Shown here: one piece after another, positions 1-6,838 of the stretch
How positions within the stretch are numbered: the first letter of the stretch is position 1
Layout of the letters: every line of letters starts with the position of its first letter
Origin: an uncultured Bacillaceae bacterium
GTDB taxonomy: Bacteria > Bacillota > Bacilli > Bacillales > Cytobacillaceae
Assembly (NCBI GenBank): GCA_937995745.1
Contig: CALKIU010000032.1
Span: 1 to 15,264, forward strand
Length of the DNA stretch: 15,264 nucleotides
Reading direction: 5' to 3'
Program-made: the position numbers and the translations under genes
Notes under the pieces: model-generated
What the model was told of the DNA's origin: nothing
The model's input: the letters and a program-made list of their open reading frames with translations, nothing else
Database searches by the model: none

Positions 1-140
1 GCTTTTTGGACAAACACACCTGTTTTTTTAAACGCTTTGTCCAAATTAAACCGCTTTTTGGACAAACACACCATGGTTACAGATCCCCTTGTCCAAATCC
101 GCCCCATTTTTTGGGCATATCGGCCATTCCTTTGTCCGTA
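1..140. repeat. Alternating inverted/direct repeat array (TTTGGACAAA units)
   Basis: A 20-bp segment beginning GCTTTTTGGACAAAC occurs identically at 1-20 and 53-72. Each copy is followed by the reverse complement of its core. TTTGGACAAA at 5-14 pairs with TTTGTCCAAA at 36-45 (10 bp). TTTGGACAA at 57-65 pairs with TTGTCCAAA at 89-97 (9 bp). A further partial TTTGTCC lies at 131-137. The period is 52 bp, and the 21-23 nt between the arms differ between units. No ORF covers it. The array may continue to the left of the window. It could be a tandem operator or an intergenic palindromic repeat family. I do not recognise it. Confidence 0.6.
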
Positions 141-177
141 TGATCATCCTATGAAAACCATGAATCATCACGAATAT

Positions 178-219
178 AAAAAAGCATGAATTCACCGACA
201 GATGAATTCATGCTTTTTT
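178..219 (-). terminator. Intrinsic terminator of the MFS gene, probably bidirectional
   Basis: A perfect 17-bp inverted repeat (arms 178-194 and 203-219, AAAAAAGCATGAATTCA on the left) flanks an 8-nt loop. On the minus strand the hairpin ends in a run of T nine bases after the MFS stop codon. The A and T tracts at the two ends let it work in both directions, so it may also stop transcription arriving from the repeat array on the left. Confidence 0.85.
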
Positions 220-228
220 CCTTAACAA

Positions 229-1764
229 TTAATTTTCAGCCAGTTTCGCCGGAACCTTCTTTTGCGCCGTGGACTGCTCCTCAAACGAATCGGGAGCCTG
301 TTTGGCTCTTTTAATAAAGAAAGACAATATCAGCGCCACAGCGGAAAAGAACGTGGCCACCAAAAAGGAAAAATTGATCCCTTCCAGCATGGCTTTGATT
401 AAAATTTCCTGTTCCAAAGCCTCCAACGCCGCACCGCTCAATCCGGCTCCGGCCGCGCTTCCAACCGCTTCATTCCACATTCGTGCAGCGGCCGATTCGG
501 ACCAGTTAGTCATAATCGTTACCATAAGCGCGGTGCCGATTGCGCCGGAAAGCTGCTGCATCGTGTTATTCATGGCCGTACCGTGGGGATAAAACCGCGA
601 CGGCAATTCATTCAAACCATTCGTCGTCACCGGCATCATCACCATCGACATGCCGAACATCCGAATCGCATGAACAACCGCCAAATACAAAAATGAAGTT
701 TCCAACGTCAATACGCTGAGAAAGTAAGTGGTCACCGTAGTGATGACAAGGCCCGTAACAGCCAATATCCGTCCTCCGTATAAATCAAACAGCCTGCCGG
801 TCACCGGTGACATAAACGCATTCACAATCGCGCCGGGGAGCAGCATCAACCCCGTTTCCAAAGGAGAAAAACCGCGAACGGTTTGCATAAAAATCGGCAA
901 AAGAAGGATTCCCGAGAACATCGCCATCGTAATAACCATGCTGATTGCGGAAGACAGAGCGAACATCGGATACTTATATATACGGAAGTTCAACATCGGT
1001 TCTTCTTGTTTTACAGACCGCAGCACAAAAACCACAAAAGAAATGACGCCAATCGTAATGGTCCCGTATACAAACGGATGACTCCAGCCCAATTCCCCCG
1101 CCAGACTGAAACCGATCATCAAACCGCCGAATGCCAAACTGGACAATAGCAGCGATGTTAAATCGAGACGCAGATCATTTTTATCTTTTTTATCCTTCAA
1201 CAGGAAAAAGCCGAACAAGATGATGGCAATGGCGATCGGAGCGATAAAATGGAACAGCATCCTCCAGCTGAAATGCTGGATAATCCAGCCTGACAAAGTG
1301 GGCCCGATAGCGGGCGCAAACATTAAAATAAAACCAAATACCCCCATAGCCGTGCCCCGTTTTTCAATAGGGAAACTGACGAGCATCACGTTCATCAAAA
1401 GCGGCATCATTATCGCCGAACCCGAAGCTTGAAGCATCCGGGCGACGATCAACAGGAAAAAGACCGGTGAACTGCCAGCCAAAACGGTTCCCGCCGCAAA
1501 CAACATCATCGCCGTTAAAAACAGCCGCCGGACAGAATATTTCTGAATCAAAAAAGCCGTCGTCGGAATCATAATTCCATTGACGAGCATAAATCCCGTT
1601 GTCAGCCACTGGACAACGGCAGGACCGACTTGAAACTCCTCCATAATCGAAGGCAAAGCGACATTCAGCAACGTATTATTCAAAAAAGCAATAAACGCCC
1701 CAACCATCAAAATCGCAATGATTCCATACGGCGGGCGTTTTGCTTCTTTCAAAGAATGGGTCAT
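229..1764 (-). CDS. DHA2-family (14-TM) MFS drug efflux transporter, LmrB/EmrB-like
   Basis: This is an integral membrane antiporter of the major facilitator superfamily, DHA2 branch, which exports drugs or other toxic compounds using the proton gradient. The 511-residue product is the usual size for the 14-helix group. Visible motifs are the D1-type FLNNTLLNVALPSI at 27-40, a motif A-like stretch LIQKYSVRRLF at 72-82, and motif C (antiporter motif) GFILMFAPAIGPTLSGW at 144-160. The D1 acidic residue is replaced by Asn30, which as I recall is also the case in LmrB-type proteins. The longest ORF starts at 1797, but AGGAGG at 1772-1777 lies 7 nt before the ATG at 1764, so that start is preferred. 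It has its own promoter at 1820-1848 and a strong terminator. Substrate cannot be read from sequence; lincomycin/LmrB-like export is a guess. No TetR-type regulator lies beside it. Confidence 0.9.
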   Translation of the reverse strand: MTHSLKEAKRPPYGIIAILMVGAFIAFLNNTLLNVALPSIMEEFQVGPAVVQWLTTGFMLVNGIMIPTTAFLIQKYSVRRLFLTAMMLFAAGTVLAGSSPVFFLLIVARMLQASGSAIMMPLLMNVMLVSFPIEKRGTAMGVFGFILMFAPAIGPTLSGWIIQHFSWRMLFHFIAPIAIAIILFGFFLLKDKKDKNDLRLDLTSLLLSSLAFGGLMIGFSLAGELGWSHPFVYGTITIGVISFVVFVLRSVKQEEPMLNFRIYKYPMFALSSAISMVITMAMFSGILLLPIFMQTVRGFSPLETGLMLLPGAIVNAFMSPVTGRLFDLYGGRILAVTGLVITTVTTYFLSVLTLETSFLYLAVVHAIRMFGMSMVMMPVTTNGLNELPSRFYPHGTAMNNTMQQLSGAIGTALMVTIMTNWSESAAARMWNEAVGSAAGAGLSGAALEALEQEILIKAMLEGINFSFLVATFFSAVALILSFFIKRAKQAPDSFEEQSTAQKKVPAKLAEN

Positions 1765-1819
1765 TAAGATGCCTCCTGTAAAAAGTCGTTCAACCACGTT
1801 CTTGTTTCAGGCAGACTAT

Positions 1820-1848
1820 ATCATATATCAGGCAACCGGATGATGCAA
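1820..1848 (-). promoter_or_regulatory. SigA-type promoter of the MFS gene
   Basis: On the minus strand TTGCAT (1848-1843) is separated by exactly 17 nt from TATGAT (1825-1820). Both hexamers are close to the sigma-A consensus. Transcription would start near 1813, giving a leader of about 50 nt. This supports MFS being transcribed independently of rsmF, whose stop codon lies 118 bp upstream. Confidence 0.65.
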
Positions 1849-1965
1849 CTTTTAAAAAACGAAGCCGGTAAATACGCAATTTTCAAAACAATTCCATTTC
1901 TCCGCCAAAACGCCCGCCGGACACCACAGACCGCCCGGGGGCATACCGCGGCCCGAGCTGTTTCT

Positions 1966-3336
1966 CTATGGCGTCCCTGTCCACCGCAAACCTTTCGGAT
2001 AATGATTTTTCAATTGTCCGCTCCACTTACCCCAGCCGATTGAATAGCCGTCCACCTCGACAAGATACCAGCCTTTTTCATTTCCCGCCGCAATCGTTTC
2101 CCCGCGCAAATAGGCGAATATTTCCGGGGAATCGCCGGCCAGGGACACAGAACGGTTCACATCCTCCCCCTTCAAGGACAAAGCCAAGGCATGGGATGGC
2201 TCGAAGCGGTTTTTCTTCATGATTCCCAAATGCCAGCCCGGCCGCAGCACTTTCAACCGTTCAAAAGTAGGCATTTCTTCGGGAACGATGTACAACTGCT
2301 CTCCAAAAACGAAAAATTTCCCTTGCGGAGGATTTTTCAATGTCTCTCGGGCAAACTGCCAATAATCTGTGAGCGCCTTTTGATTCTTCACCGGTTTCGC
2401 CGGTTTCAGCTTCGGCGGCTCCGGCCCGTCCGTTTTCTCGAGCACTGCGATAAAATGCCCTTCTCCCCTCACTTCATGGGGCCAAATCCGGACCGTTTTT
2501 TCAATCCCTTCCGCCGGCTCGTCTGCCCAGTCCGCCCTGCCGCTTCCAAAGCCTTCGTACCTTTGCACATCGGCGATTTGAAAATGAGGCTCTTCTTTTA
2601 AAAACCGGCTGATGACGCCCTCGTTTTCCTCCGGAGAAAAAGTGCAAGTGGAATAGATGAGGCGCCCGCCCGGTTTCAGCATGAAAGCCGCATCCTTCAA
2701 AATATCCAACTGGCGGGCCGCACACATCTCCACATTTTCCGGACTCCATTCCTCCCGCGCTTCCGGATCTTTGCGGAACATGCCTTCCCCGGAGCAGGGA
2801 GCGTCCACAACAATCCGGTCAAAAAATCCGGGAAACCGTTCCGCCAGGCGGGCCGGCGGTTCATTCACCACGACCGCATTCCGGATGCCCATCCTCTCCA
2901 CATTTTGCGACAGGACACGGGCCCTGGACGGATGAATCTCATTGACCACCAGCAACCCTTTCCCTTCCATTTTCATGGCCAAATGGGTCGTCTTCCCTCC
3001 CGGCGCCGCACACAAATCGAGCACTTTCTCCCCGGGCCGGGGATCCGCCAAAATGCCCACGGCCATTGCGCTCGGTTCTTGTATGTAATAAAGCCCCGCT
3101 TCATGGTACGGATGTTTTCCCGGACGGTCTTTTTCATCGTAATAGAATCCTTCCGGAGCCCATGGAACGGGTTCGAGCTTGAAAGGACTCATCCGCAAAA
3201 ACTTTTCCCGTGATATTTTTAAAGTATTGACCCTTAATCCCCGATTTCGCTCCTCTCGGCAGCTTTTTAAAAATCTATCGTAATCATCTTTTAGTAATAT
3301 GCGCATTTTTTGCAAAAACTCTTTCGGCCATTCCAT
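1966..3336 (-). CDS. rsmF: 16S rRNA (cytosine-C5)-methyltransferase, RsmF/EfmM type
   Basis: A cytoplasmic SAM-dependent m5C methyltransferase of the NOL1/NOP2/Sun family that modifies 16S rRNA in the decoding region. The core lies at about residues 1-300. SAM motif I is DLCAAPGGKTTHLA at 107-120. The DAPCSGEGMFRK motif contains Cys181, and STCTFSPEENEG contains Cys231; these are the two conserved cysteines of the family, catalytic (motif VI) and product-release (motif IV). Residues 301-320 form a basic, proline-rich linker. The rest (about 321-456) matches the RsmF-specific C-terminal extension and PUA-like domain. At 456 residues it is the length of RsmF and of the enterococcal C1404 enzyme EfmM. 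Start ATG at 3336 has GGGGTG at 3344-3349, 7 nt upstream. The exact target (C1400, C1404 or C1407) cannot be told from sequence. No clear terminator follows the gene. Confidence 0.92.
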   Translation of the reverse strand: MEWPKEFLQKMRILLKDDYDRFLKSCREERNRGLRVNTLKISREKFLRMSPFKLEPVPWAPEGFYYDEKDRPGKHPYHEAGLYYIQEPSAMAVGILADPRPGEKVLDLCAAPGGKTTHLAMKMEGKGLLVVNEIHPSRARVLSQNVERMGIRNAVVVNEPPARLAERFPGFFDRIVVDAPCSGEGMFRKDPEAREEWSPENVEMCAARQLDILKDAAFMLKPGGRLIYSTCTFSPEENEGVISRFLKEEPHFQIADVQRYEGFGSGRADWADEPAEGIEKTVRIWPHEVRGEGHFIAVLEKTDGPEPPKLKPAKPVKNQKALTDYWQFARETLKNPPQGKFFVFGEQLYIVPEEMPTFERLKVLRPGWHLGIMKKNRFEPSHALALSLKGEDVNRSVSLAGDSPEIFAYLRGETIAAGNEKGWYLVEVDGYSIGWGKWSGQLKNHYPKGLRWTGTP

Positions 3337-3812
3337 CGTTTTTCACCCCGAAACTGCAAAGACTATTTTGTTACTTTATGTATTCTATTCAACCTGATAC
3401 GGGAAAAAAAGTACAGTTTTACGTCAACACTCATTCCGACGGACGTGCCCATTTACGCCGGGTTCCGGCATCAAAATATGATTTTTCCGGAAAAATGATT
3501 AATTTTTAGTTTTACACAATCCCTCCCTGTTTTTTTGTTCCCGAATGGCAAAATGACGGGATTCGGTGAACAAACGGTTCACGTGCAATATATCGGCCAA
3601 TTGGCATCATTTTTGCTAAAAAAGAATGGAGCGAAAGCGAAGAAAAGCCGTTTTGCGACGATTTTTCGCACTTGTACACAATAAAAAAGCGGACGAAACA
3701 ATTTAATCAATCTTTCTGAAAAAACTAATATATTGTATATTTCGAGACACAAAGATTTCTTTTATACTATAATAGTGTCAGATAGCACCAAAGATTAAAG
3801 GGTGATGCGTTC
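3337..3812. other. Divergent intergenic region between rsmF and the gntR-type gene, with several palindromes
   Basis: The 476 bp contain no credible gene. Structure seen: a 16-bp perfect palindrome ATTTTTCCGGAAAAAT at 3481-3496; an inverted repeat GTGAAC-N5-GTTCAC at 3566-3582; the 12-mer TGCAATATATCG at 3584-3595, which recurs upstream of brnQ; TTGT-AC-ACAA at 3672-3681, which fits the FadR-type GntR operator pattern TNGT-N-ACNA with a 2-nt spacer; and the gntR promoter at 3744-3773. No strong rsmF promoter could be picked out. Confidence 0.5.
3728..3773 (+). promoter_or_regulatory. gntR-type promoter with overlapping candidate operator
   Basis: A consensus -10 TATAAT at 3768-3773 follows GAGACA at 3744-3749 with an 18-nt spacer. 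The -35 is weak (4 of 6), as is common at activated or autoregulated promoters. Immediately upstream, ATATATTGTATAT at 3728-3740 differs by one base from ATATATTGCATAT in the brnQ leader (minus strand 6162-6150). A GACAC/GTGTC pair (3746-3750 and 3775-3779) brackets the core promoter. Autoregulation is inferred, not shown. Confidence 0.5.
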
Positions 3813-4514
3813 ATGCCAATACCTGTCAACGTGAATCCGCCTGTGCGGATGACGGCGAAAGAAACCGCTTACAACCAAATCTTGCAATGGATAATAGATG
3901 GAACCCTTCTTCCCGGGGAAAAAATTAACGATACAGAACTGGCCGAGGCGCTTGGGGTAAGCCGGACACCGGTCCGCGAATCTCTGCAGCTCCTTGAAAG
4001 CCAAGGGTTTGTAAAAATGTATCCCGGAAAAGCAACCCAAGTGACGGAAGTGGACAGGAATTCCATCAGCGAACTCTTGCCGCCCCTTGCGGCCATGCAG
4101 TCTTTGGCGGTTGAACTGGCCATCCCCAATATGACAGAGGAAGATTTCGAACTTCTGACGGCAAAAAACGAACAGCTGGCAAAAGCGGTGCAATTGAATC
4201 ATGCCCATTCCGCTTTGAGAATTGATGAAGATTTTCACCAAATTATCATCAAAAAAGCAAATAACCAGTATGTTTCGAGAATCGTTGAATCGCTGCAGGC
4301 CCATGTTCGCAGGCTGTTTTTCCATAATTCCATTTTTATAACGGAACAATCGATTGACGAGCATAAACAAATTATTTCCCTTATGAGGAGAAAACAAGCC
4401 AAAAAAGCGGCTGAAGTGATGAAAACCAATTGGCTCAGGGCCATCGAGGAGTTTTATGCCAAGGAAAAAGAAATGCGGCAAAAACCTTCCTCCGGGGAAA
4501 AGGTTGAAGTGTAG
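3813..4514 (+). CDS. GntR-family transcriptional regulator, FadR/FCD subgroup
   Basis: A DNA-binding regulator that probably responds to a small carboxylate or amino-acid-derived ligand. Residues 14-80 form a GntR winged helix, with recognition segment LAEALGVSRTPVRESLQLLE at 43-62 and wing GFVKMYPGKATQVTEV. Residues about 86-215 are an FCD ligand-binding domain. Putative metal ligands are Asp138 and His142 (DEDFH) and His184 (SIDEHKQII). The last expected His appears to be Asn206 (MKTNWLRA). The 233-residue length is typical. The start at 3813 has AAAGG at 3798-3802. The gene stands alone, ends in a strong terminator, and faces brnQ convergently. A motif shared between its promoter region and the brnQ leader suggests brnQ as a target. 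The ligand is unknown. Confidence 0.9.
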   Translation: MPIPVNVNPPVRMTAKETAYNQILQWIIDGTLLPGEKINDTELAEALGVSRTPVRESLQLLESQGFVKMYPGKATQVTEVDRNSISELLPPLAAMQSLAVELAIPNMTEEDFELLTAKNEQLAKAVQLNHAHSALRIDEDFHQIIIKKANNQYVSRIVESLQAHVRRLFFHNSIFITEQSIDEHKQIISLMRRKQAKKAAEVMKTNWLRAIEEFYAKEKEMRQKPSSGEKVEV

Positions 4515-4546
4515 ACTGAAGGGATGAAGAATATAACAATATGAAG

Positions 4547-4581
4547 ACGGCCGGCACAGTATAAGATGCCGGCCGTTTTTT
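4547..4581 (+). terminator. Intrinsic terminator of the gntR-type gene
   Basis: A 10-bp G+C-rich stem (ACGGCCGGCA at 4547-4556 with its complement at 4567-4576) encloses a 10-nt loop and runs directly into six T residues ending at 4581, 33 bp after the stop codon. Confidence 0.9.
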
Positions 4582-4590
4582 GTGCATAAG

Positions 4591-4654
4591 CTATCAACAA
4601 GTTGTTAACAAAATGTTGATAACATATGGATAAATCAAAAAATTTGTTGATAAC
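4591..4654. promoter_or_regulatory. Cluster of DnaA-box-like 9-mers
   Basis: Four sites resemble the DnaA box (TTATCCACA, read TGTGGATAA on the other strand). TGTTGATAA at 4614-4622 and 4645-4653 and TATGGATAA at 4625-4633 each have one mismatch on the plus strand. CTATCAACA at 4591-4599, in the opposite orientation, has two mismatches. The 10-bp palindrome TTGTTAACAA at 4602-4611 sits between the first two. The block lies between two terminators and upstream of no gene start, so promoter function is unlikely. DnaA binding is inference. Confidence 0.4.
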
Positions 4655-4700
4655 TTCCGTGATAATTCACACCTTAATGGTTACGCATATAAATCCGCAC

Positions 4701-4736
4701 AAAAAATGGAGCCTTGTATGAAGGCTCCACTTTTTT
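4701..4736 (-). terminator. Intrinsic terminator of brnQ, probably bidirectional
   Basis: A 9-bp perfect stem (TGGAGCCTT at 4707-4715 with AAGGCTCCA at 4721-4729) has a 5-nt loop. It is preceded on the plus strand by six A and followed by C plus six T. On the minus strand it begins immediately after the brnQ stop codon and ends in a T run. Confidence 0.88.
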
Positions 4737-4737
4737 C

Positions 4738-6114
4738 TTACTGTTGCGATTGGACATTGATTTCCGGTGAAGGCTGTTCCGTTTTGATCACTCTTGCAAT
4801 CACGCCTGTAAGCACGAGAACAACGGCAACCGGAACAAGCCAGCCCACACCTTGGCTGTAAAGCGGCAAGACTTTGTCAAAGAAATTGATAACCGCCTGC
4901 ATCCAGCCGAAATAGCTGATTTCCATCAAATCGCAAAATGCTTTCAAACCGTCAAAAATACTGATGATAAACGCTACGCCGATCGTGCTTACGTACACAA
5001 ATCTTGCGTGTTTAAAGAGCGGAGATGTGAAAGCCAAAAGCATAATCGTAATCGCCAACGGATACAAGAACATTAACACCGGAATGGAGAACTTGATAAT
5101 GTTCGCCAAACCGAAGTTGGCAATCGTGAACGAAATCAAAGCAAAGATGACTGCCCACACTTTATAGCTGACTTTCGGAATCAAGCGGGAGAAATATTCG
5201 GCATTCGCAGTGATCAAACCGATGGCTGTTGTCAAGCAGGCCAAAATGACGATGATCGCCAGGATGGATTGACCGGCCACGCCGAAATAGAAGTTGGCCG
5301 CACTGCTGAGTACCGGGCCTCCTGTTTCAAAATAACCGAAAGCTTCCGTGCTTGTTGAGCCGATATAAGCAATGCCGACATAAATGAGAGCAAGGAATGT
5401 CACGGCGACCAATCCGGACCTGACCGTGTACTTGAGAATAGCTCCTTTTTCTCTTACTCCCATCAATTTGATGGCGTTAATCACGATAATGGCAAATACA
5501 AGCGATGCCAAGGCGTCCATCGTATTGTATCCTTCGAGGAATCCTTTCACGAACGCTCCTTCTGCATAAGCGCCCTGCGGTTCGCCGGGAGCGCCCATCG
5601 GATTAATGAGCGACAAAATGATCATGATTCCAAGCAAAACAATGATACCCGGAGCAAGAATTTTTCCGACACGGTCGACAAGTTTTGACGGATTCAGAGA
5701 CAACCATAATGCGATTCCGAAATAGATGGCCGAAAACACAAGTAATGCATAGCCGGGTACTTCATTGAAAAATCCCGAAATACCGATGTCAAACGCGGCT
5801 GTCGCAGTACGCGGTGTCGCGAAAAACGGTCCAATCGTTAAATACAGGAGGGCTGTAAAACCAATCCCGTAAATCGGATGAACCCTGCTTGCCAAATCTT
5901 GCAAGTCGGAGCTGCCTGAATAGCCGATCGCCAAGACTCCCAGCAAAGGAAGCCCCACTCCTGTAATCAGGAATCCGATAACGGCCGGAGCAAGAGCCTC
6001 ACCCGAATATTGACCGAGCTGCGCCGGAAAGATCAGGTTCCCTGCCCCGAAGAAGAGCGCAAACAGCATGACGCCAATGGCCGCATATTGTGAAAGAGTT
6101 AATTTTTGATTCAT
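4738..6114 (-). CDS. brnQ: Branched-chain amino acid transport protein BrnQ (LIVCS family)
   Basis: A cytoplasmic-membrane secondary carrier that imports leucine, isoleucine and valine with Na+ or H+. The 458-residue product is strongly hydrophobic over its whole length, consistent with about 12 membrane helices. It carries the LIVCS-family N-terminal signature LFFGAGNLIFPAQLGQYSG at residues 20-38. Other typical stretches are IGPFFATPRTATAAFDIG at about 98-115 and ACLTTAIGLITANAEYFS in the second half. The start at 6114 has AAGGGGG at 6123-6129, 8 nt upstream. It is monocistronic, with its own terminator and a long A+T-rich upstream region. CodY or the facing FCD regulator may control it, since candidate sites for both lie upstream. 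In Bacillus, branched-chain amino acid carriers are commonly under CodY control; here that is inference. Confidence 0.95.
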   Translation of the reverse strand: MNQKLTLSQYAAIGVMLFALFFGAGNLIFPAQLGQYSGEALAPAVIGFLITGVGLPLLGVLAIGYSGSSDLQDLASRVHPIYGIGFTALLYLTIGPFFATPRTATAAFDIGISGFFNEVPGYALLVFSAIYFGIALWLSLNPSKLVDRVGKILAPGIIVLLGIMIILSLINPMGAPGEPQGAYAEGAFVKGFLEGYNTMDALASLVFAIIVINAIKLMGVREKGAILKYTVRSGLVAVTFLALIYVGIAYIGSTSTEAFGYFETGGPVLSSAANFYFGVAGQSILAIIVILACLTTAIGLITANAEYFSRLIPKVSYKVWAVIFALISFTIANFGLANIIKFSIPVLMFLYPLAITIMLLAFTSPLFKHARFVYVSTIGVAFIISIFDGLKAFCDLMEISYFGWMQAVINFFDKVLPLYSQGVGWLVPVAVVLVLTGVIARVIKTEQPSPEINVQSQQ

Positions 6115-6149
6115 TAAATAAGCCCCCTTGTTATTTTAAGGAATCAGCT

Positions 6150-6212
6150 ATATGCAATATATCGCTGAATAAATTTATTTTATATATTACTTTAATTCAA
6201 TAAATATTTCAA
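6150..6212 (-). promoter_or_regulatory. Putative brnQ promoter and leader operator
   Basis: On the minus strand TTGAAA (6212-6207) is 17 nt from TAATAT (6189-6184), a fair sigma-A promoter with a start near 6177. The region is so A+T-rich that alternatives exist. Within the leader, ATATATTGCATAT (6162-6150) matches the motif at the gntR promoter with one mismatch. A weak CodY-like sequence (10 of 15 matches) overlaps the -35 at 6204-6218. Confidence 0.4.
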
Positions 6213-6650
6213 TATATTAAAATTAAAATTATCAATTTTTCTTTGAAAGAAAAAACAGCGGCATGCACCGCCCTTTAACCGCAAATCAGTGCCTGCAACC
6301 CGCCTGCCCGTCCCGGAGCCCGCCCGCTTTTATGTATTAAATGTTATTCTAGCAAAAAATTGTCTCTCAAGGAAAGACTTTTCTGCCGGGTAAATTCCCG
6401 TCGTCACTCAAACAAGTATTTTGTCTTATTATACTTATACAAGCTGAAATTGAAAATATTTTGCAGAAAATAACTGATCAAAAAAAGTATTTTCTATTTT
6501 CCTCCGCCTGTCATAACTGTCACCTTGCCGGGAGCCAGGGAGTCGGACAATCATTTCCATTTCGATAATAGCCCTGTATTTCTTTTCCAAATTCATTTAC
6601 AATAATAGTAGATTTGAAATTTCAATTCTGCATGGACGGGAGATTTGATT
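6213..6650. other. Long A+T-rich intergenic region upstream of brnQ and the deoR remnant
   Basis: No gene is visible. It holds a CodY-like box at 6458-6472 and a 12-bp perfect palindrome TTGAAATTTCAA at 6614-6625, about 25 bp before the truncated DeoR start. That palindrome is placed where an autoregulatory operator would be. A C-rich patch at 6268-6335 shows no convincing hairpin. I saw no T-box signature (AGGGTGG...ACCGCG). Confidence 0.5.
6458..6472. promoter_or_regulatory. Candidate CodY box
   Basis: ATTTTGCAGAAAATA matches the CodY consensus AATTTTCWGAAAATT at 12 of 15 positions (mismatches at 2, 6 and 15). It lies about 340 bp upstream of brnQ and 180 bp upstream of the DeoR remnant. 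CodY represses many branched-chain amino acid genes in Bacillus. The distance to brnQ is long and the area is A+T-rich, so this could be chance. Confidence 0.35.
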
Positions 6651-6716
6651 ATGCTTGCCGACGAAAGACAGAAATATATTATGGAGCTGCTTAATCAAAA
6701 GGACACCGTTACCTAG
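6651..6716 (+). pseudogene. N-terminal stump of a DeoR-family regulator gene
   Basis: A 21-codon reading frame, MLADERQKYIMELLNQKDTV plus one Thr, ends in TAG at 6714-6716. It has the exact look of the start of the DeoR helix-turn-helix domain: M-L-x-x-E/D-R-x-x-x-I-x-x-L-L, then a short linker and V-T. It is preceded by a GGGAG ribosome binding site at 6638-6642 and a 12-bp palindrome at 6614-6625. The expected continuation (ELSELL...VS..TIRRDL) is absent in any frame of the following 120 bp, which lead into the terminator of the next gene. The rest of the gene was therefore probably deleted. DeoR regulators of this kind usually control sugar (often fructose PTS) operons, and none is present here. 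Confidence 0.6.
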
Positions 6717-6771
6717 ATATGCCCTAAAGATTCAGCCCAAACTCCCCATCCTGAAAATTTTCGCTTCGCAC

Positions 6772-6803
6772 AAAAAAATCCGCTGCCTCGGGAAAGCAGC
6801 GGA
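6772..6803 (-). terminator. Intrinsic terminator of the DUF1284 gene
   Basis: An 8-bp stem (TCCGCTGC at 6779-6786 with GCAGCGGA at 6796-6803) encloses a 9-nt loop. On the minus strand it is followed by seven T residues (6778-6772), about 35 bp past the stop codon. A T run at 6809-6816 gives some activity on the plus strand too. Confidence 0.85.
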
Positions 6804-6838
6804 AATGATTTTTTTTCGAGCAAAACCGGCCGGTTTCC

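Noticed and set aside
1765..1797. Upstream in-frame ATG for the MFS gene adding 11 residues
   Set aside because: It lacks a ribosome binding site, while AGGAGG is ideally spaced before the ATG at 1764.
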